From: Rhynchosporium graminicola
Lineage: Eukaryota > Ascomycota > Leotiomycetes > Helotiales > Ploettnerulaceae
Direction of reading: 5' to 3'
NCBI GenBank assembly: GCA_900074885.1
Contig: FJUW01000042.1
Span: 400,015 to 464,014, forward strand
Length of the DNA: 64,000 bases
Below are positions 13,475 to 23,944 of this stretch, piece after piece. Made by a program: the position numbers and the translations under genes. The notes beneath the pieces are model-generated. The model was not told where the DNA came from. It did not search any database and worked only from the letters and a program-made list of their open reading frames with translations. Position 1 is the first letter of the stretch; each line of letters begins with the position of its first letter.

Positions 13475-14639
13475 TCAGCCTTGGCTCCCCTTGCCACTCG
13501 AGAAGAAAGCAGACAGAGCCTTACCAAATTTCGGATGACGAAAAAACTTCGGATCAAAGATATCAATAGATCGCTCTCTCGACCAATGATCAATCTTTTC
13601 CCAATTAACGCATTCATGCTGGATGCCGAAATTCGGCCAGGGACCTGGGAAATCTGGAAGCCATTCGTAAGTCATCATCGCTGTGTCGGCTTTGCACATT
13701 ATGACTTGGCGGAGCATCTCGATGCAGTGATCTATGCGTGTTTGCTAAGTTATCTTGGTATGGGCAAAGATATGTGGATGTACGCACTGACGTGGTCTTT
13801 CACAGGTACGTTTGTATCTTTCACGGTGTAGTAGTCCTGGTGGACGTATTGTCTAATGTATTTCTGGAGCTGGCAATCAGGATTCTGGACGCTGCATTAA
13901 AATGTAGAGGATGCTCACCAGGCAATTTAGCTGGTGATAGACATCTACATTACACGTTTTAGTCAAGGGTCCGTCTCAAAGCTCGATTTACTCACCGAGT
14001 GTGCCGAAATAATCTCCAGAACCGTCACTCAACTGAATGGAAGGCCTCCCGAGCTTTTCAACCTCTTCTTTCGTGATTCGTATATTTGCATCTATCACAC
14101 TTCAGAAGAGAACACAAGGGGTACTTGGACTTGGGCATACATCGGAATAGCGAAGCCCAAGCGTCATCTACTTCTGTAGATGGATCCGCATTGAATTTGC
14201 TGGAGGTTTGATTAATTTTGACACTTAATACTTGTGCTTCCCGTTGGATGGCTTCCTGAGCGGGGGCTAGAGAATGTCAGAAACGAATATTTGAAGAGGT
14301 ATATGAGTTCTGCGAGAACTTACTGTATATGACGGGAGAATATCCTTCTCCTCGCCGATAGATAACGAGAAGCGAGACGGCGGTGTAGACAAAGATGAGA
14401 GCCAAATGAATGACAATGGGAGCTGCGGTCACGAAACCTCGGGAATATTTGGGCAGCTCCCGATCCTTCGGCGGATTGTGCACATTTCCAAACTTCTGCC
14501 AGATAATTTGCCAGAAGCTTCTGGATCTGAATTCTAAAGCTAGGTCGACATCGGTAAAGAGTTTCTCCTCGTCTCCCGCGCTTGTACTTTCAAAACTGTC
14601 TTCGGACCGCAGATTGGCGTAAAGTGGCTGCGTAGACAT
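13475..14639 (-). CDS. UstYa/DUF3328 family oxidase-like protein, copy 2
   Basis: Six exons read on the minus strand: 14639-14324, 14266-14141, 14091-13996, 13944-13919, 13863-13788 and 13731-13475. They close in frame to 298 residues. Start chosen at MSTQPLYANL, the usual cytosolic tail; a single helix spans 69-94; then come the family-typical YTPAQEA (about 105-111), a D-x-A-W segment, ITKEEVEKLGRPSIQLSDGS and YFGTL. The first signature motif reads HQLNC (183-187), with Asn in place of the second His. The second is HVNHC (212-216), intact. LRQVIMCKAD and W-x(3)-DHWSRER complete the C-terminal part. It is divergent from the precursor gene, sharing a 463-bp promoter region with it. A further tiny 3' exon cannot be excluded. 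Confidence 0.88.
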
Positions 14640-15102
14640 GTTTGAGCTGCCTATAAATACCAACAGTAAGTTCAGAAATAAGGCAGCGTTTGTATAGAAT
14701 TGTTTCATAAAAGAGTAGAGTGATGAGTAAATTTGAAGGATGCTTGAATGTCGCCTTCCGCTCCACAGATCACTTCCGCCAGAGTTTTGAGCTATATTGT
14801 AACACCTACTAAGCTGTGAAACTTGCTGATGCATGAGGTGAGCATATTCATCTCACCATTTGATCATGAAGATGAGAAGATGATTACATGGCTCATCACA
14901 ATTACGAAGCAAATTCTTATCTTGGTGAAGTTGTAAGTAAGGCAAGCCTCAAGACATAGCGATAGAAAAAACAAGCAAGTAGGTGGAAATGTACATATAT
15001 ATACAGATGCCTCCTCCCGCATCTGCTCGAGATCTCAAGCAAAAAGCATTTTGGAGCAATCATTCTAGAAAGTATTCAAGATACAGCCAGCCTCCCGTCA
15101 AC
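14640..15102. promoter_or_regulatory. shared divergent promoter of UstYa-like gene and peptide precursor
   Basis: This 463-bp region separates the divergent starts at 14639 (-) and 15103 (+). A TATA-like run CATATATATACAG lies at 14994-15006, about 100 bp upstream of the precursor ATG. The arrangement implies coregulation, plausibly by the ankyrin/basic-region protein encoded at 17770. I did not find an exact copy of the published ToxE box. Confidence 0.5.
14994..15006 (+). promoter_or_regulatory. TATA-like element of the precursor gene
   Basis: CATATATATACAG about 100 bp upstream of the precursor start codon, a normal spacing for a strongly induced fungal gene. Confidence 0.45.
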
Positions 15103-16003
15103 ATGCGTTACCAACTCATCACTGCTCTGATCGGCGTTGCCATCGCTCTACCATTCCCTGGTAAGTCCCACATCTGAAATGGCCAAAACTCGCTACTAAA
15201 TGCTTCAGATCCCAAGCGTGCAAGCGACAAGCGTGTAGAGTCAGTTGCAGACATCCTCCTGGGTGATTATCACGAATGTGTCTCTCAACCAGCGCTACAA
15301 GACCGAGCAGAAGCTACTCAGGACATCGCTCTTGGCGACTACTACGAGAGATGCGGCTCCATTGTCAAGAAACGAGCCAAGGAGATGGAAGATATTGCGC
15401 TCGGAAACTATTACGAGACTAAGAAGACCCAGGTGACGAGACGAGCAAAGGAAGGCAATGATATTGCTGCCGGGGACTATTACGAGAGGAAGAACTCGGC
15501 AGTCGAGAAACGAGTGGAGGGAGTTGAGTCTGCTGCAGATATGTAAGTCTCATTCCTTGAGGAATTATCCTAGGATCTGGATTGTGAGAGTGAAACGTCC
15601 TGGTCTTCTCCGTGCTTCTTAAATGTCCGGAGTTAACCCAACGTTCCAATGACAGAGCTCTTGGGAATTATTACGAGACCACCAAACCACGCGCCAAACC
15701 CACCACCAAGCCCGATAAAACTTTGGCCGTGGCACAGGCGGACATGTAAGTTCTGTTTCATCTTGGAAACATTACTGGACCTGAAATTTCGAAGTGATTC
15801 ATTTACCTTGTGTTTTTTTCTTGAGCTCAAGACCCAACATCTAACACACTATCACGATGAACAGAGCCCTGGGAGACTACTACGAGAAGAAAGCTGCCAA
15901 CAAACGATCTGAAGCCGTTAGCGACACTGCGCTGGGTAATTATTATGAGACCAAACCACCCGCCAAACCTACTAAGCCCGTCAAGCCTAACTTCGAAGGC
16001 TAA
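15103..16003 (+). CDS. kexin-processed repeat peptide precursor (putative RiPP, dikaritin-type)
   Basis: Four exons, 15103-15160, 15209-15542, 15656-15745 and 15865-16003, close exactly to 206 residues. Residues 1-17 are a signal peptide (MRYQLITALIGVAIALP). After it come seven repeats centred on D-I-A-L-G-[DN]-Y-Y-E, at 34-42 (DILLGDYHE, degenerate), 58-66, 81-89, 104-112, 130-138, 160-168 and 181-189. Dibasic kexin sites are KR 22-23, KR 27-28, KKR 73-75, RR 97-98, KR 120-121 and KR 174-175. The last two introns both split the Ile codon just before ALG, in the same phase, so repeat and exon boundaries coincide. The C-terminus is Lys/Pro-rich. Signal peptide, kexin sites and repeated Tyr cores beside UstYa proteins fit a dikaritin precursor. 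Unmodified secreted repeat peptides are the alternative. Confidence 0.85.
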
Positions 16004-17769
16004 GAACTATTACCTGGATGAAGCGCAGGTAAGATTATTCAGCCTGGCGGAGGATTTATCTGCAATTACTGTCTTACTGATCCTTATCTATGCAATTCTC
16101 GCTGTCTTGATGAAGAATTGATTAGCTAACATTCGAATTCTCTAGATACTTCGATTCAGTATCAGGTTTCGCCGAGTCAAGCAATATCGAAGCTCTGGGT
16201 TATGGAATGATGATGACTTTGCGTTTTAGGTTACGCTTGGGTTTGGTTTTGATTTTAGTGAATATTTCAATACGACATAGTTCAATTCAAAGAGTTGCAG
16301 ATCACGACGTAAAAAAAAATCGCTTGCACATATCCGTGATCTCATTTCCACTGCTGGACTTTGACTTCCTATATAGATTGAGGCTAGAACGATACGTGTC
16401 TAATGAGCCGGAGAATGAGGTCCGATACTAATTTCGTACTTGACCGATGCTAATAGAGTAAAGACATAGCACCTACGGTAGCTTTCAAATAAATAGTAAC
16501 GTCTCGCAAAGGTTTCTTAACTTGAAACCATTTCTTCTGTGAAAGTTCTTTAGCATCCTGATGGCCTTGTAACTTCAAGTGAAAGAATGCTATTCACTGA
16601 AGAATTAGAAGCCTAGGGTCACAACCTCACAATAGGTGCTCAGCCGATCTCACTCCACAAGTGGAAAGGTAAGGATCCGTTTGTAAATGCGCGTCACGGA
16701 CAAGATCGGGCTCAGCGATAAACTAACTATCAAGAAAGTGGTGAGATGCAGTGCAACAGCTGTAATGCAGCAGGTGTTGCTGCGGTGCAACGGCCCTGCG
16801 GAATCTAGCCCAAACAGCTTCATCTCTGAAAGCCGTTATTGATGACACCCATAAATTACCCCATATGTGTACATAATTGTAAGTGTTACGTCCTCATTCT
16901 CAATAATCTGGGGGAAATATGAGTATTTCTAGTGTTGACAGATCATAAAATTTTGGCATCCATTACGAACCCAAGCAGGTCTGATTTTACCTCGCGAAAA
17001 GATTAAGCGAGCTTGCAAGCGAATCAAAACAAATGGAAGTAACTTCCCCGCCCCAAGATCAAACCTGTGCTACATATCGAGGCTACCTGCAGATCCAGAT
17101 TCGGCAGAACTCGAGAAATGTATCATACCTCTGGTCTGCCAAGGGAAGTGTGGCGGCAAGCTCACCGCTATATCGCACTCTTTCAGGCAAAATGACGTGA
17201 ACTTCAGCGTGGCAGTATCGAGCCCACTCGTACAGTTCATCTGGGCTAGGCCAACGACCACACACACTCATATAATTTGGAGCTTTCGACTTAGGGGACT
17301 GTCAATTTGTCAATTATTAGTTTGTAAACCCCGAAGACTCCACCGAATGGGATAATTACCCGGTGAAATACAACTCCGCGGCACCACACAGGACGCAATA
17401 GTAGGCACGATAACCGGTCTCAGGACTTTTTGTGCATACCTGACTCTCTGTAGCTCTCACAGGTCCATGTCTATTTCACCACGGATATGTAAAGCATCGG
17501 AGGCTAGAATCCTGATGCTTCCCACCTCAAAGTGGAAGTGGACGATTTGATATCTTGCCACAGCTGGAGATCGAAGGCATGAAAGAAGGTGTCAGATTAT
17601 GACAGATTCTGGTATGGATGCTCACCGATGTGAGGAAAATCAGGTGGAGCAGGAGGATCCAATAGCGGTATTTTTAAAGCCTCTTCCCAGTTTCCTAGCA
17701 GAGTTGTAGACTCGCTCACATTCCTAAATTCCAACAGAGACATTCGCTTCTGAAAAAGGGTGAATAGGC
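16004..17769. other. intergenic region, one unassigned short frame
   Basis: Lies between the precursor gene and the regulator. It contains the unassigned open frame at 17083-17271 (-), listed separately, a CAGCAG/GTTGCTGCGG-rich patch at about 16755-16795, and otherwise no supported gene. Part must be the regulator's promoter. Confidence 0.4.
17083..17271 (-). CDS. short unassigned open frame inside the cluster
   Basis: A 62-codon frame beginning MSVCGRWPSPDELYEWARYC. It is unusually rich in Trp, Cys and Arg and looks codon-like, but I recognise no family. A possible acceptor (AATTGACAG at about 17300) lies just upstream on the same strand, so it could be the last exon of a longer gene or the remnant of one. 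It may equally be chance. Confidence 0.2.
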   Translation of the reverse strand: MSVCGRWPSPDELYEWARYCHAEVHVILPERVRYSGELAATLPLADQRYDTFLEFCRIWICR

Positions 17770-18603
17770 ATGGAGCGCAGAAAAATTCAAAATCGAGAAG
17801 CGCAAAGACGATACCGCGATAACATCAAGCGAAAACTCCAGCTAGCAGAAAGACAGCTGGAAAGCAGACGATCTTCCGATGCCGCATTCAGCGTTACGGA
17901 CGGCCTTTACGGCACTGGTACCAATAACACGGAGAACGACGTTGACAAGACAGGCAATACCGAGATTCAAACTTCATATTCCGAGTGTCCATCCCCAACA
18001 TTGGATTTTGGTGAGTTTATCGTCTCTGCTGATACGAAAGTTCCTGAGATCTCGCTGATAGCTTTCTTAGATTGGTGCTCACTTACATCCCCCTGCAATA
18101 TACAGAATGGGCTTGGCCTGCCTTCGCCATCTGAGAGCGTTATAGTAAGAATATTCCCAAGCCACGTACGAGCATCGCATAGACTGACCATCTTTCAGGA
18201 TACTCCTTCCAAAGGATGCTCTTCAGGCTCAACAGTCATGCACATAGCAGCGCGAAAAGGGCACCACACAATCGTCCGACTCTTATCGGAATGTGGAGTG
18301 GAAGTTTCAGCTCGAGATAATGCTGGGGAAACACCACTACACTTGGCAGCAGCTCATGGGCACTTGGAAGCCATCGAAGCTCTGCTAGATGCTGGCGCAG
18401 AGATCGATGCTAAGAATAACCGAGGACATACGCCTTTATCAGTTGCTGTTAGTAATGGATATGATACTTCTGTCAGGAAGTTGTTGGATAAAGGAGCAGA
18501 TCATAGAGCGAGGATTCAGGGTACGAGAATCGAGGGGGATAAATTGGAAGCAGAGGATACGTCCTTGAGCAACTGGTCCTTTGAGCGTGCGAAGTTCAAA
18601 TAA
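17770..18603 (+). CDS. bANK transcription factor (basic region plus ankyrin repeats, ToxE-like)
   Basis: The protein starts with a bZIP-type basic region, MERRKIQNREAQRRYRDNIK, matching the fungal N-x-x-A-Q-R-R-Y-R signature, but no leucine zipper follows. The C-terminal half has about three ankyrin repeats (HIAARKGHHTIVRLL, TPLHLAAAHGHLEAIEALLDAGA, TPLSVAVSNGYDTSVRKLLDKGA). The frame runs open across 17770-18603, but two in-phase introns are likely: 18011-18070 (GTGAGT...CTTAG) and 18145-18198 (GTAAGA...CTGAC...TTTCAG). Splicing leaves 239 residues. This architecture is that of ToxE, the pathway regulator of HC-toxin genes in Cochliobolus, and of other bANK proteins in peptide clusters. Its place inside the locus suggests it switches on the precursor, UstYa and transporter genes. 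Confidence 0.87.
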   Translation: MERRKIQNREAQRRYRDNIKRKLQLAERQLESRRSSDAAFSVTDGLYGTGTNNTENDVDKTGNTEIQTSYSECPSPTLDFGEFIVSADTKVPEISLIAFLDWCSLTSPCNIQNGLGLPSPSESVIVRIFPSHVRASHRLTIFQDTPSKGCSSGSTVMHIAARKGHHTIVRLLSECGVEVSARDNAGETPLHLAAAHGHLEAIEALLDAGAEIDAKNNRGHTPLSVAVSNGYDTSVRKLLDKGADHRARIQGTRIEGDKLEAEDTSLSNWSFERAKFK

Positions 18604-19029
18604 TACCTCGTTTATCGAAGCATAATTCGATCTTAACTACGCCGCAGTAATCAATGACAACGAGTCTAATGGTCGTTTTGACGAAACCTCGATGTTGTGG
18701 ACCCGTGGGTGCCAGAAACCCTCTTACTTAATTGAGTTTTTCTTCGACTTCAATAAGAAATATAAGCCGGCTTACGTAAAGACGAAATTAATATGTTCAT
18801 TCAGAAAGTACTTGGAAATTTCAAGAATTGCTCATTATCATTGTGTATCATTGTCGATCGATCCTACGACTTGTGAAATTTCTGGCATCATTTCCAGATG
18901 AGACTTAGTCCCAATGTCGCCGCTGCTTTTCCATTCACCAGTCAATATTCTTTCTTTCTCTTCTCCTCCACACTGCCTTTCATTACCCTCAAGTCCTATC
19001 TCAATCATCATCATCGCGAAAAGCTCTCT
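18604..19029. other. intergenic region between convergent regulator and transporter genes
   Basis: A 426-bp region between two 3' ends. A short frame at 18692-18901 shows no domain. Nothing else seen. Confidence 0.5.
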
Positions 19030-21214
19030 CTATCCATGAGCAGCAAACGTACTCTTACTTCTCAGCCACCCACCATACTTCCACAGATAAAACATGCCCA
19101 CCACTCCCAAACAACTCAAACCAGCCAGTAGACTAACCCCACCTCCAATGCCGAGATTGATGAACATCTGTACGCATTGGGGTTCAGAAAAATTCCGTTA
19201 AGGATAATTTGGGAAGTGTAGCGGGAAATCTATGGGAAATGTCTCAACAAAGTCTTGAGACATTGAAGAAAGGGGAGAAGGACTTGAACTTCCCCATCAC
19301 GTACCGGTCTGGAAAACAGAATACAAGCTGCTGCAAACATACTCCTGCTCAAATCGTTCGCCGCGAATAAACTAGCTGCGTATCTAGGGTATGAGAGAGG
19401 CAGGTAGACGAATACGCATTGAAAGATGAGGAAGTTGGCTGCGACGAGGATTGTTACGCCGATGAGCGAGGCAATCCAGTGCACAGCAGAACGTGCGGTC
19501 CAGCCAAACATGAAATAGCCAGTAGGGAGGAAGATGACACCAAGCAAAGCAGGTACGAGACGATGTTCTGGTTCGCGCAAACCATTCTTTTTGATGTCTG
19601 GGATCAGGTAGAGGTATTGGTAGGCCAGGAAGCCGGAGACGCCGAGAAGACAGGCGATACCGATAGTGACGAAACAGAGACCTACCTCTCCGAGGTTGAA
19701 GCCGTAGATAGGTGGATACACCAATTGAAAAACTTCGAAAAATGAGTAATATATTCCGTATGTGAGGGATGTCTGGTTTGTTTGTTAGTTTTGAACTGTT
19801 TAGTGGGAGACTTTTGGAGTTGTGGATGAAGCTAGGTGAGAGGGACATACGTAGATGTTGGTGAATGCAACAGCAGGATCTTTGATCATGATCTCGAGCG
19901 GCTTGATTAGAGCATCGATGAATACTTCAGATGTCTTTAGCTTTGCTTGTTCGATTTCGCTTTTCGATTTGATGTTATCTCGACCGGTAAGCTTGCGAAG
20001 ACGTTGAGCTCGTCGACGGAGGATGTTGTCTGCCGATGTCTCTGGATATAGGAACAGAAAAAAGACAAGTATGGGACCTGTCATCCAGACGATCTCCCAG
20101 AGTCCCCACCTCCATCCGTTGGCTTGGACAGCAAATCTTTGTGAGTTGTCAGTACACTTTCGGTAATGAGGTTCTAGATGAAGAACATACCCAGCGATTA
20201 TAGGACCAATAGCCGGGCCCCAAAAGCACGCAGCAGTCCAAGCAGAAAGATAAACCGGCAGCTCAAGCAATGAGTACATATCACCGACCGAAGCTCCTCC
20301 ATTAGCCAAACAAGGACTTCCAAAGAAGCCCGTTAAAAACCGCAACACCAACAAACCCGCGTAATTGTCCACTAGCGCAGTTGGAACCGACAAGATAACG
20401 AACAGCGTGAATGTAGGCACGTAAACCCAATTCCGTCCAATACTAGCGATTTCACTCATCGGCGCGAAAAGCAGAGGTCCGATCCCATATCCCACAACAT
20501 AGATTGCGAGGCCGATAGTAGCAGGAGTGGCGCCAACGTGGAATTTATCCATCACGCCACCCTCACCGGGGACGTACATACTTGATGCTCCATATACGGC
20601 GAGAGAGTAGAGACATAGCAAAGTGAGAACAATAGATTTCTTAACCGAAGCCCAGTTCTGAGGATTCTCTACGTCGTCGGTAGTATACCAGTCAACAAGG
20701 ATCGTTCCGTCGGCTGTTTTGGTTGGTGCGGTAGCGATGGATTTTGTGCGTTCGGCTGCGATCACTTGCTCGACGTCGAAGCGTTCGCGCGTGTAAGGTA
20801 CAGTGGATGTACGTGTTAATTCTCTTTGAAGAGAGGAGCCGTTGGTGTGCGTTCGCGAGGCAAGATTGTGGTTGTTGTCTATGCCGGTTTTGATAGGTTC
20901 GAGATGGAAGGATGTATGGTCTTGAGGTTCATTTTTAGATCCATTTACAACTTTCTTCTCACTCGGGCTCTCGACATCGCTATCTGCTGGGGATGCTAAG
21001 CTTTTTTTCTCGATGGCCGCTGGATTGTCTTCTTCTGAGAGAAGTGCATCCTGAAATATGTTAGCGTTTGGGGAGCGTGAGAAGAAAATTTTGTGATATT
21101 GCTCACGAGTGGTTCCCAGCGAAAGTCAACTTTCTCCTCTGGATACAGCAAGTACTTATTCTTCGTGGCGTATCTAATGATCTGGCCGATGGCCGACTCG
21201 CGGAAGAGATCCAT
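19030..21214 (-). CDS. MFS drug:H+ antiporter-type transporter (DHA1, Caf5/TPO-like)
   Basis: Five exons (21214-21107, 21050-20191, 20136-19851, 19772-19305 and 19167-19030) close to 619 residues. A long hydrophilic N-terminus of about 150 residues ends in NPQNWASVKK, the conserved entry to helix 1 in polyamine/multidrug DHA1 exporters. Twelve hydrophobic helices follow, with LRFLTGFFGSPCLANGG and SAWTAACFWGPAIGPIIAG in the N-terminal half and a C-terminal FINLGIGGGVSLLAGLSCLG helix. It is the right-hand edge of the putative cluster and would be the obvious exporter of its product. This family also serves general drug and polyamine efflux, so membership in the cluster is inferred from position only. 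Confidence 0.93.
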
Positions 21215-23301
21215 GTTTCGTTAATTGACTCTTGTTTCCCTTGTTTTGTCACACAAGGTTCAGAGATTGTAAGAATCGAGAACGAGACCTCACTCTGAAT
21301 TGGCCTCAAGGACAAGTGCACTATATATAGACGCTCCAAACCAAACACCAAACGACCTTATCACGCTAGCCTCCTATTGGTCGCTATCAAGGACAACAGA
21401 AGCTGATCCGCAAAGCACCACAATATAATATGCAGGCATGCTCACTAATCTACAGGTACACATAACCAGTCGAGGATTAAATAACCTAGATTTCATTGGT
21501 CAGCAACGGTGTAACATATTACTACCGGCATGTTGAAGCATGTTGACCAATCATATCACGCACTTGAAGCCGCAAGTGTATGGTACGAGGAAGAAGCTAT
21601 GGCAATTTGTCGTGTGTTTCGAAATGCGGTAGTGGAGTATGCAAGAAGCTTACTGTTGTTAAGCATTTTTGTGGTTGATTATTAAGCTTGATGTATCATG
21701 TCGGGTTGGCTCTTCATTTGAGGGCTTACATAGCTGGGGTTTTCGAAAGCCGGGACCCTGGGCTGAATGGATGAAGTCCGTCGGTGACTTCTAGATTTTG
21801 AGTCAAGGGTGAATTGAGTGGAGGGCTGTCATCACTTGTTGACAATCCTGAAGGTTTATCACTTCGAGTATCCAATATACAGGTCTCAGGTTCGCTCCAT
21901 GTTGATAAATAGGGACTTAATACACTTCAGTAAGAATCATAGGATACAAGCTCTGATACCGAGTCAGCCGTAAACGCGTAATACCCCCAGTATTTATAAT
22001 CTAGGTACCAGAGGCTCCACGTCCGTAACATGATGGGATAAGATGAGGCTATTAACCAAACATATTTATATCCGTCATCTTTTGGAATGTATCGGTGGCT
22101 TGCTAGTTCATCAAGCCTTTTAATGATCATTAATGGATTCCAAACACTGTCCTGTATGCGGAGCGCTTTTTAAACAAATGGTTAAGACCGTGTCAGCCTG
22201 CTTTATCGCCGTGTTCATACTGTTATATATACGCAGTATAGTAGTAAATGGAGTACTCAAATGCTTGAACCTGTAGTCTAGAGCTAGGGCGTGTTCCACA
22301 GCAAGTTTGAACTGCGAATCATCGATGAATAACGGAGATCAAATTCGCACGCTCAAAATGCATTACTATCGCGCTCCAAAACTCTTGTCTTTGGCGCAAA
22401 CAGTGTGATAGCTTCAAAGCCACTTGAGTGTATGTCTAAAAGATGGCTCAAGCTATACTCTTGCTTCTACTCTAGAAAGACTTGGAACATAGATTCCCGA
22501 AATTCCCAACATCCCTGCCTGAATCATCTTCGACGAAAGCGTGTATCTTTTCTGAGACAACAAGATCACTCAGACACAACACTTTCGCAATACTCTTTTA
22601 TCTACTAAGAGAGTGACTGAAGTCCTAACGAAACCTTTCCTTCAAAATTCTCCTTCCAAGTACAGCTATCAACGATAACCAAATCCAGCAACTCATTTCC
22701 TGAATGTCATCAATTCAGGAAGCTCAATCTGCACAGCATATCTTGTTCGAGTTCAACACCCTCGCATAATCTCAACTCATTCAATATTTGAGCATCAAAG
22801 AAGACTGATTGTTTCCGGGATATATGTCTGCCTGAACAAGAGTTTGGGGTTTGTCTAAGCTGGGTTTATGCTATGTTATCTACATGTGCTAAGCGAATGT
22901 CAATAACCCAGTCCACTGACTCCGCCCCGCTTCGGGCCTTCCCCAGCACACATGCACTCGTCCGTGCAAAGGACTTGCATCTATTTACAGGTATCGTATG
23001 ACGGTTGGACTGTTGAGAGCGCTGTTTCGATGTCAGCGTTTGCTGATGGGTGAGAACACTAGTGCACGCTGCGTCTTTTCGCCGTGTTCATTCGAACATA
23101 CAGACAGATTAAATCGGCGTCCAAACATCAATGCTTTATATTGAAACTTGTATGCATGCTAGAAATCTCTTCAAGAAGGCCATGCATTCAAACCGCAAAA
23201 TAATTATTCGCGCAATTACCATTCGTCAACCACCAACTCTCAAAGCTACGCAGTAATCTACCCAATCTAACTTTGTATCCCAATCTCCCTCTAACGCGCA
23301 T
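21215..23301. other. intergenic region, AT-rich, no supported gene
   Basis: Two kilobases between the transporter promoter and the 3' end of the calycin-like gene. Open frames at 21927-22130 (-) and 22405-22608 (+) are short and featureless. A GC-rich patch, CCGCCCCGCTTCGGG, at about 22923 stands out but folds into no RNA I recognise. Confidence 0.45.
21321..21330 (-). promoter_or_regulatory. TATA-like element of the MFS gene
   Basis: CTATATATAG lies about 107 bp upstream of the start codon at 21214 and reads the same on both strands. Confidence 0.4.
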
Positions 23302-23944
23302 CTACTTCTTATAGAAATCATAAACCAATCTAACCTTCAACACCTCGGCTCCCTTCGTGACCACCACCCGTCTAACATAATACCTCTTCCCATCCACCAT
23401 CGCAAACCCCCAGATCTGCCTCGCGTTCCAGCCCTTCTCCTCATTCACAGCCAAACTCTCAATATGCTTCTCTCCCTCAGGCCCCGCTTTCTCCTCATCG
23501 CCCTCCAACCACCCTTCCTTGAGAAAACTATCGTCGATTTCTTGGAAGGTCGACCAGCGCGAGCGACCCTTGATGTTGCCGAAGACGTGGTCGTTGTGTG
23601 AGCTCTCTTCCCAATTGAGGGCTCGGAGTTCGGTCGTGCCTTTCACGCCGCCAGTCGCGGTTTGGTCGATGTCAATGTGCGTTATGCCGTCTTCGATGTA
23701 CTGTTTGGTGTGGAGAGTGACAGTCGCGAGGCCGATGGCTTTGCGTGTCCACCAGCCGATGCCTTGAAGGATGAGAACAGCGTCGGTGTCGTCGGAGAGG
23801 GTTTTATTCTTGGGGTGTTAGATAGGCGTGTTCGGAGAAATTGGGAGAAAGGTTGACTTGTAGGCAAGTAAGAGGTAAGAATGGACGTACCATAACCCAT
23901 TGACCAGAAAGGTCTTTGAGCGTGATTTCTGCTGGAGCGGCCAT
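23302..23944 (-). CDS. conserved fungal protein, calycin/lipocalin-like
   Basis: Two exons, 23944-23891 and 23808-23302, give 186 residues with no signal peptide or membrane helix, so it is probably cytosolic. The sequence (LKDLSGQWVMNKTLSDD, LQGIGWWTRKAI, DIDQTATGGVKGT, VFGNIKGRSRW, GWNARQIWGFAMVDGKRYYVRR) is that of a widespread single-domain family of filamentous fungi. Its G-x-W start and beta-strand pattern recall lipocalins. The function is unknown. It is divergent from ILV3, sharing a roughly 770-bp upstream region. Confidence 0.82.

Noticed and set aside
15103..16003. Alpha-factor-type mating pheromone precursor (also KR-separated repeats after a signal peptide)
   Set aside because: Ascomycete alpha pheromones have short Trp/Cys/Pro-Gly cores such as WCxxxGQxC. 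These repeats have Tyr-Tyr cores, no conserved Trp or Cys, and sit beside UstYa genes.
18120..18200. Continuous reading of the bANK protein as 277 residues without introns
   Set aside because: Both inserts have consensus donor, branch and acceptor and add non-conserved residues. I prefer the spliced 239-residue form but note both.
22915..22960. GC-rich CCGCCCCGCTTCGGG patch as a possible structural RNA or tRNA
   Set aside because: No cloverleaf, no T-arm GGTTCRANYCC sequence and no RNA polymerase III boxes could be found around it.
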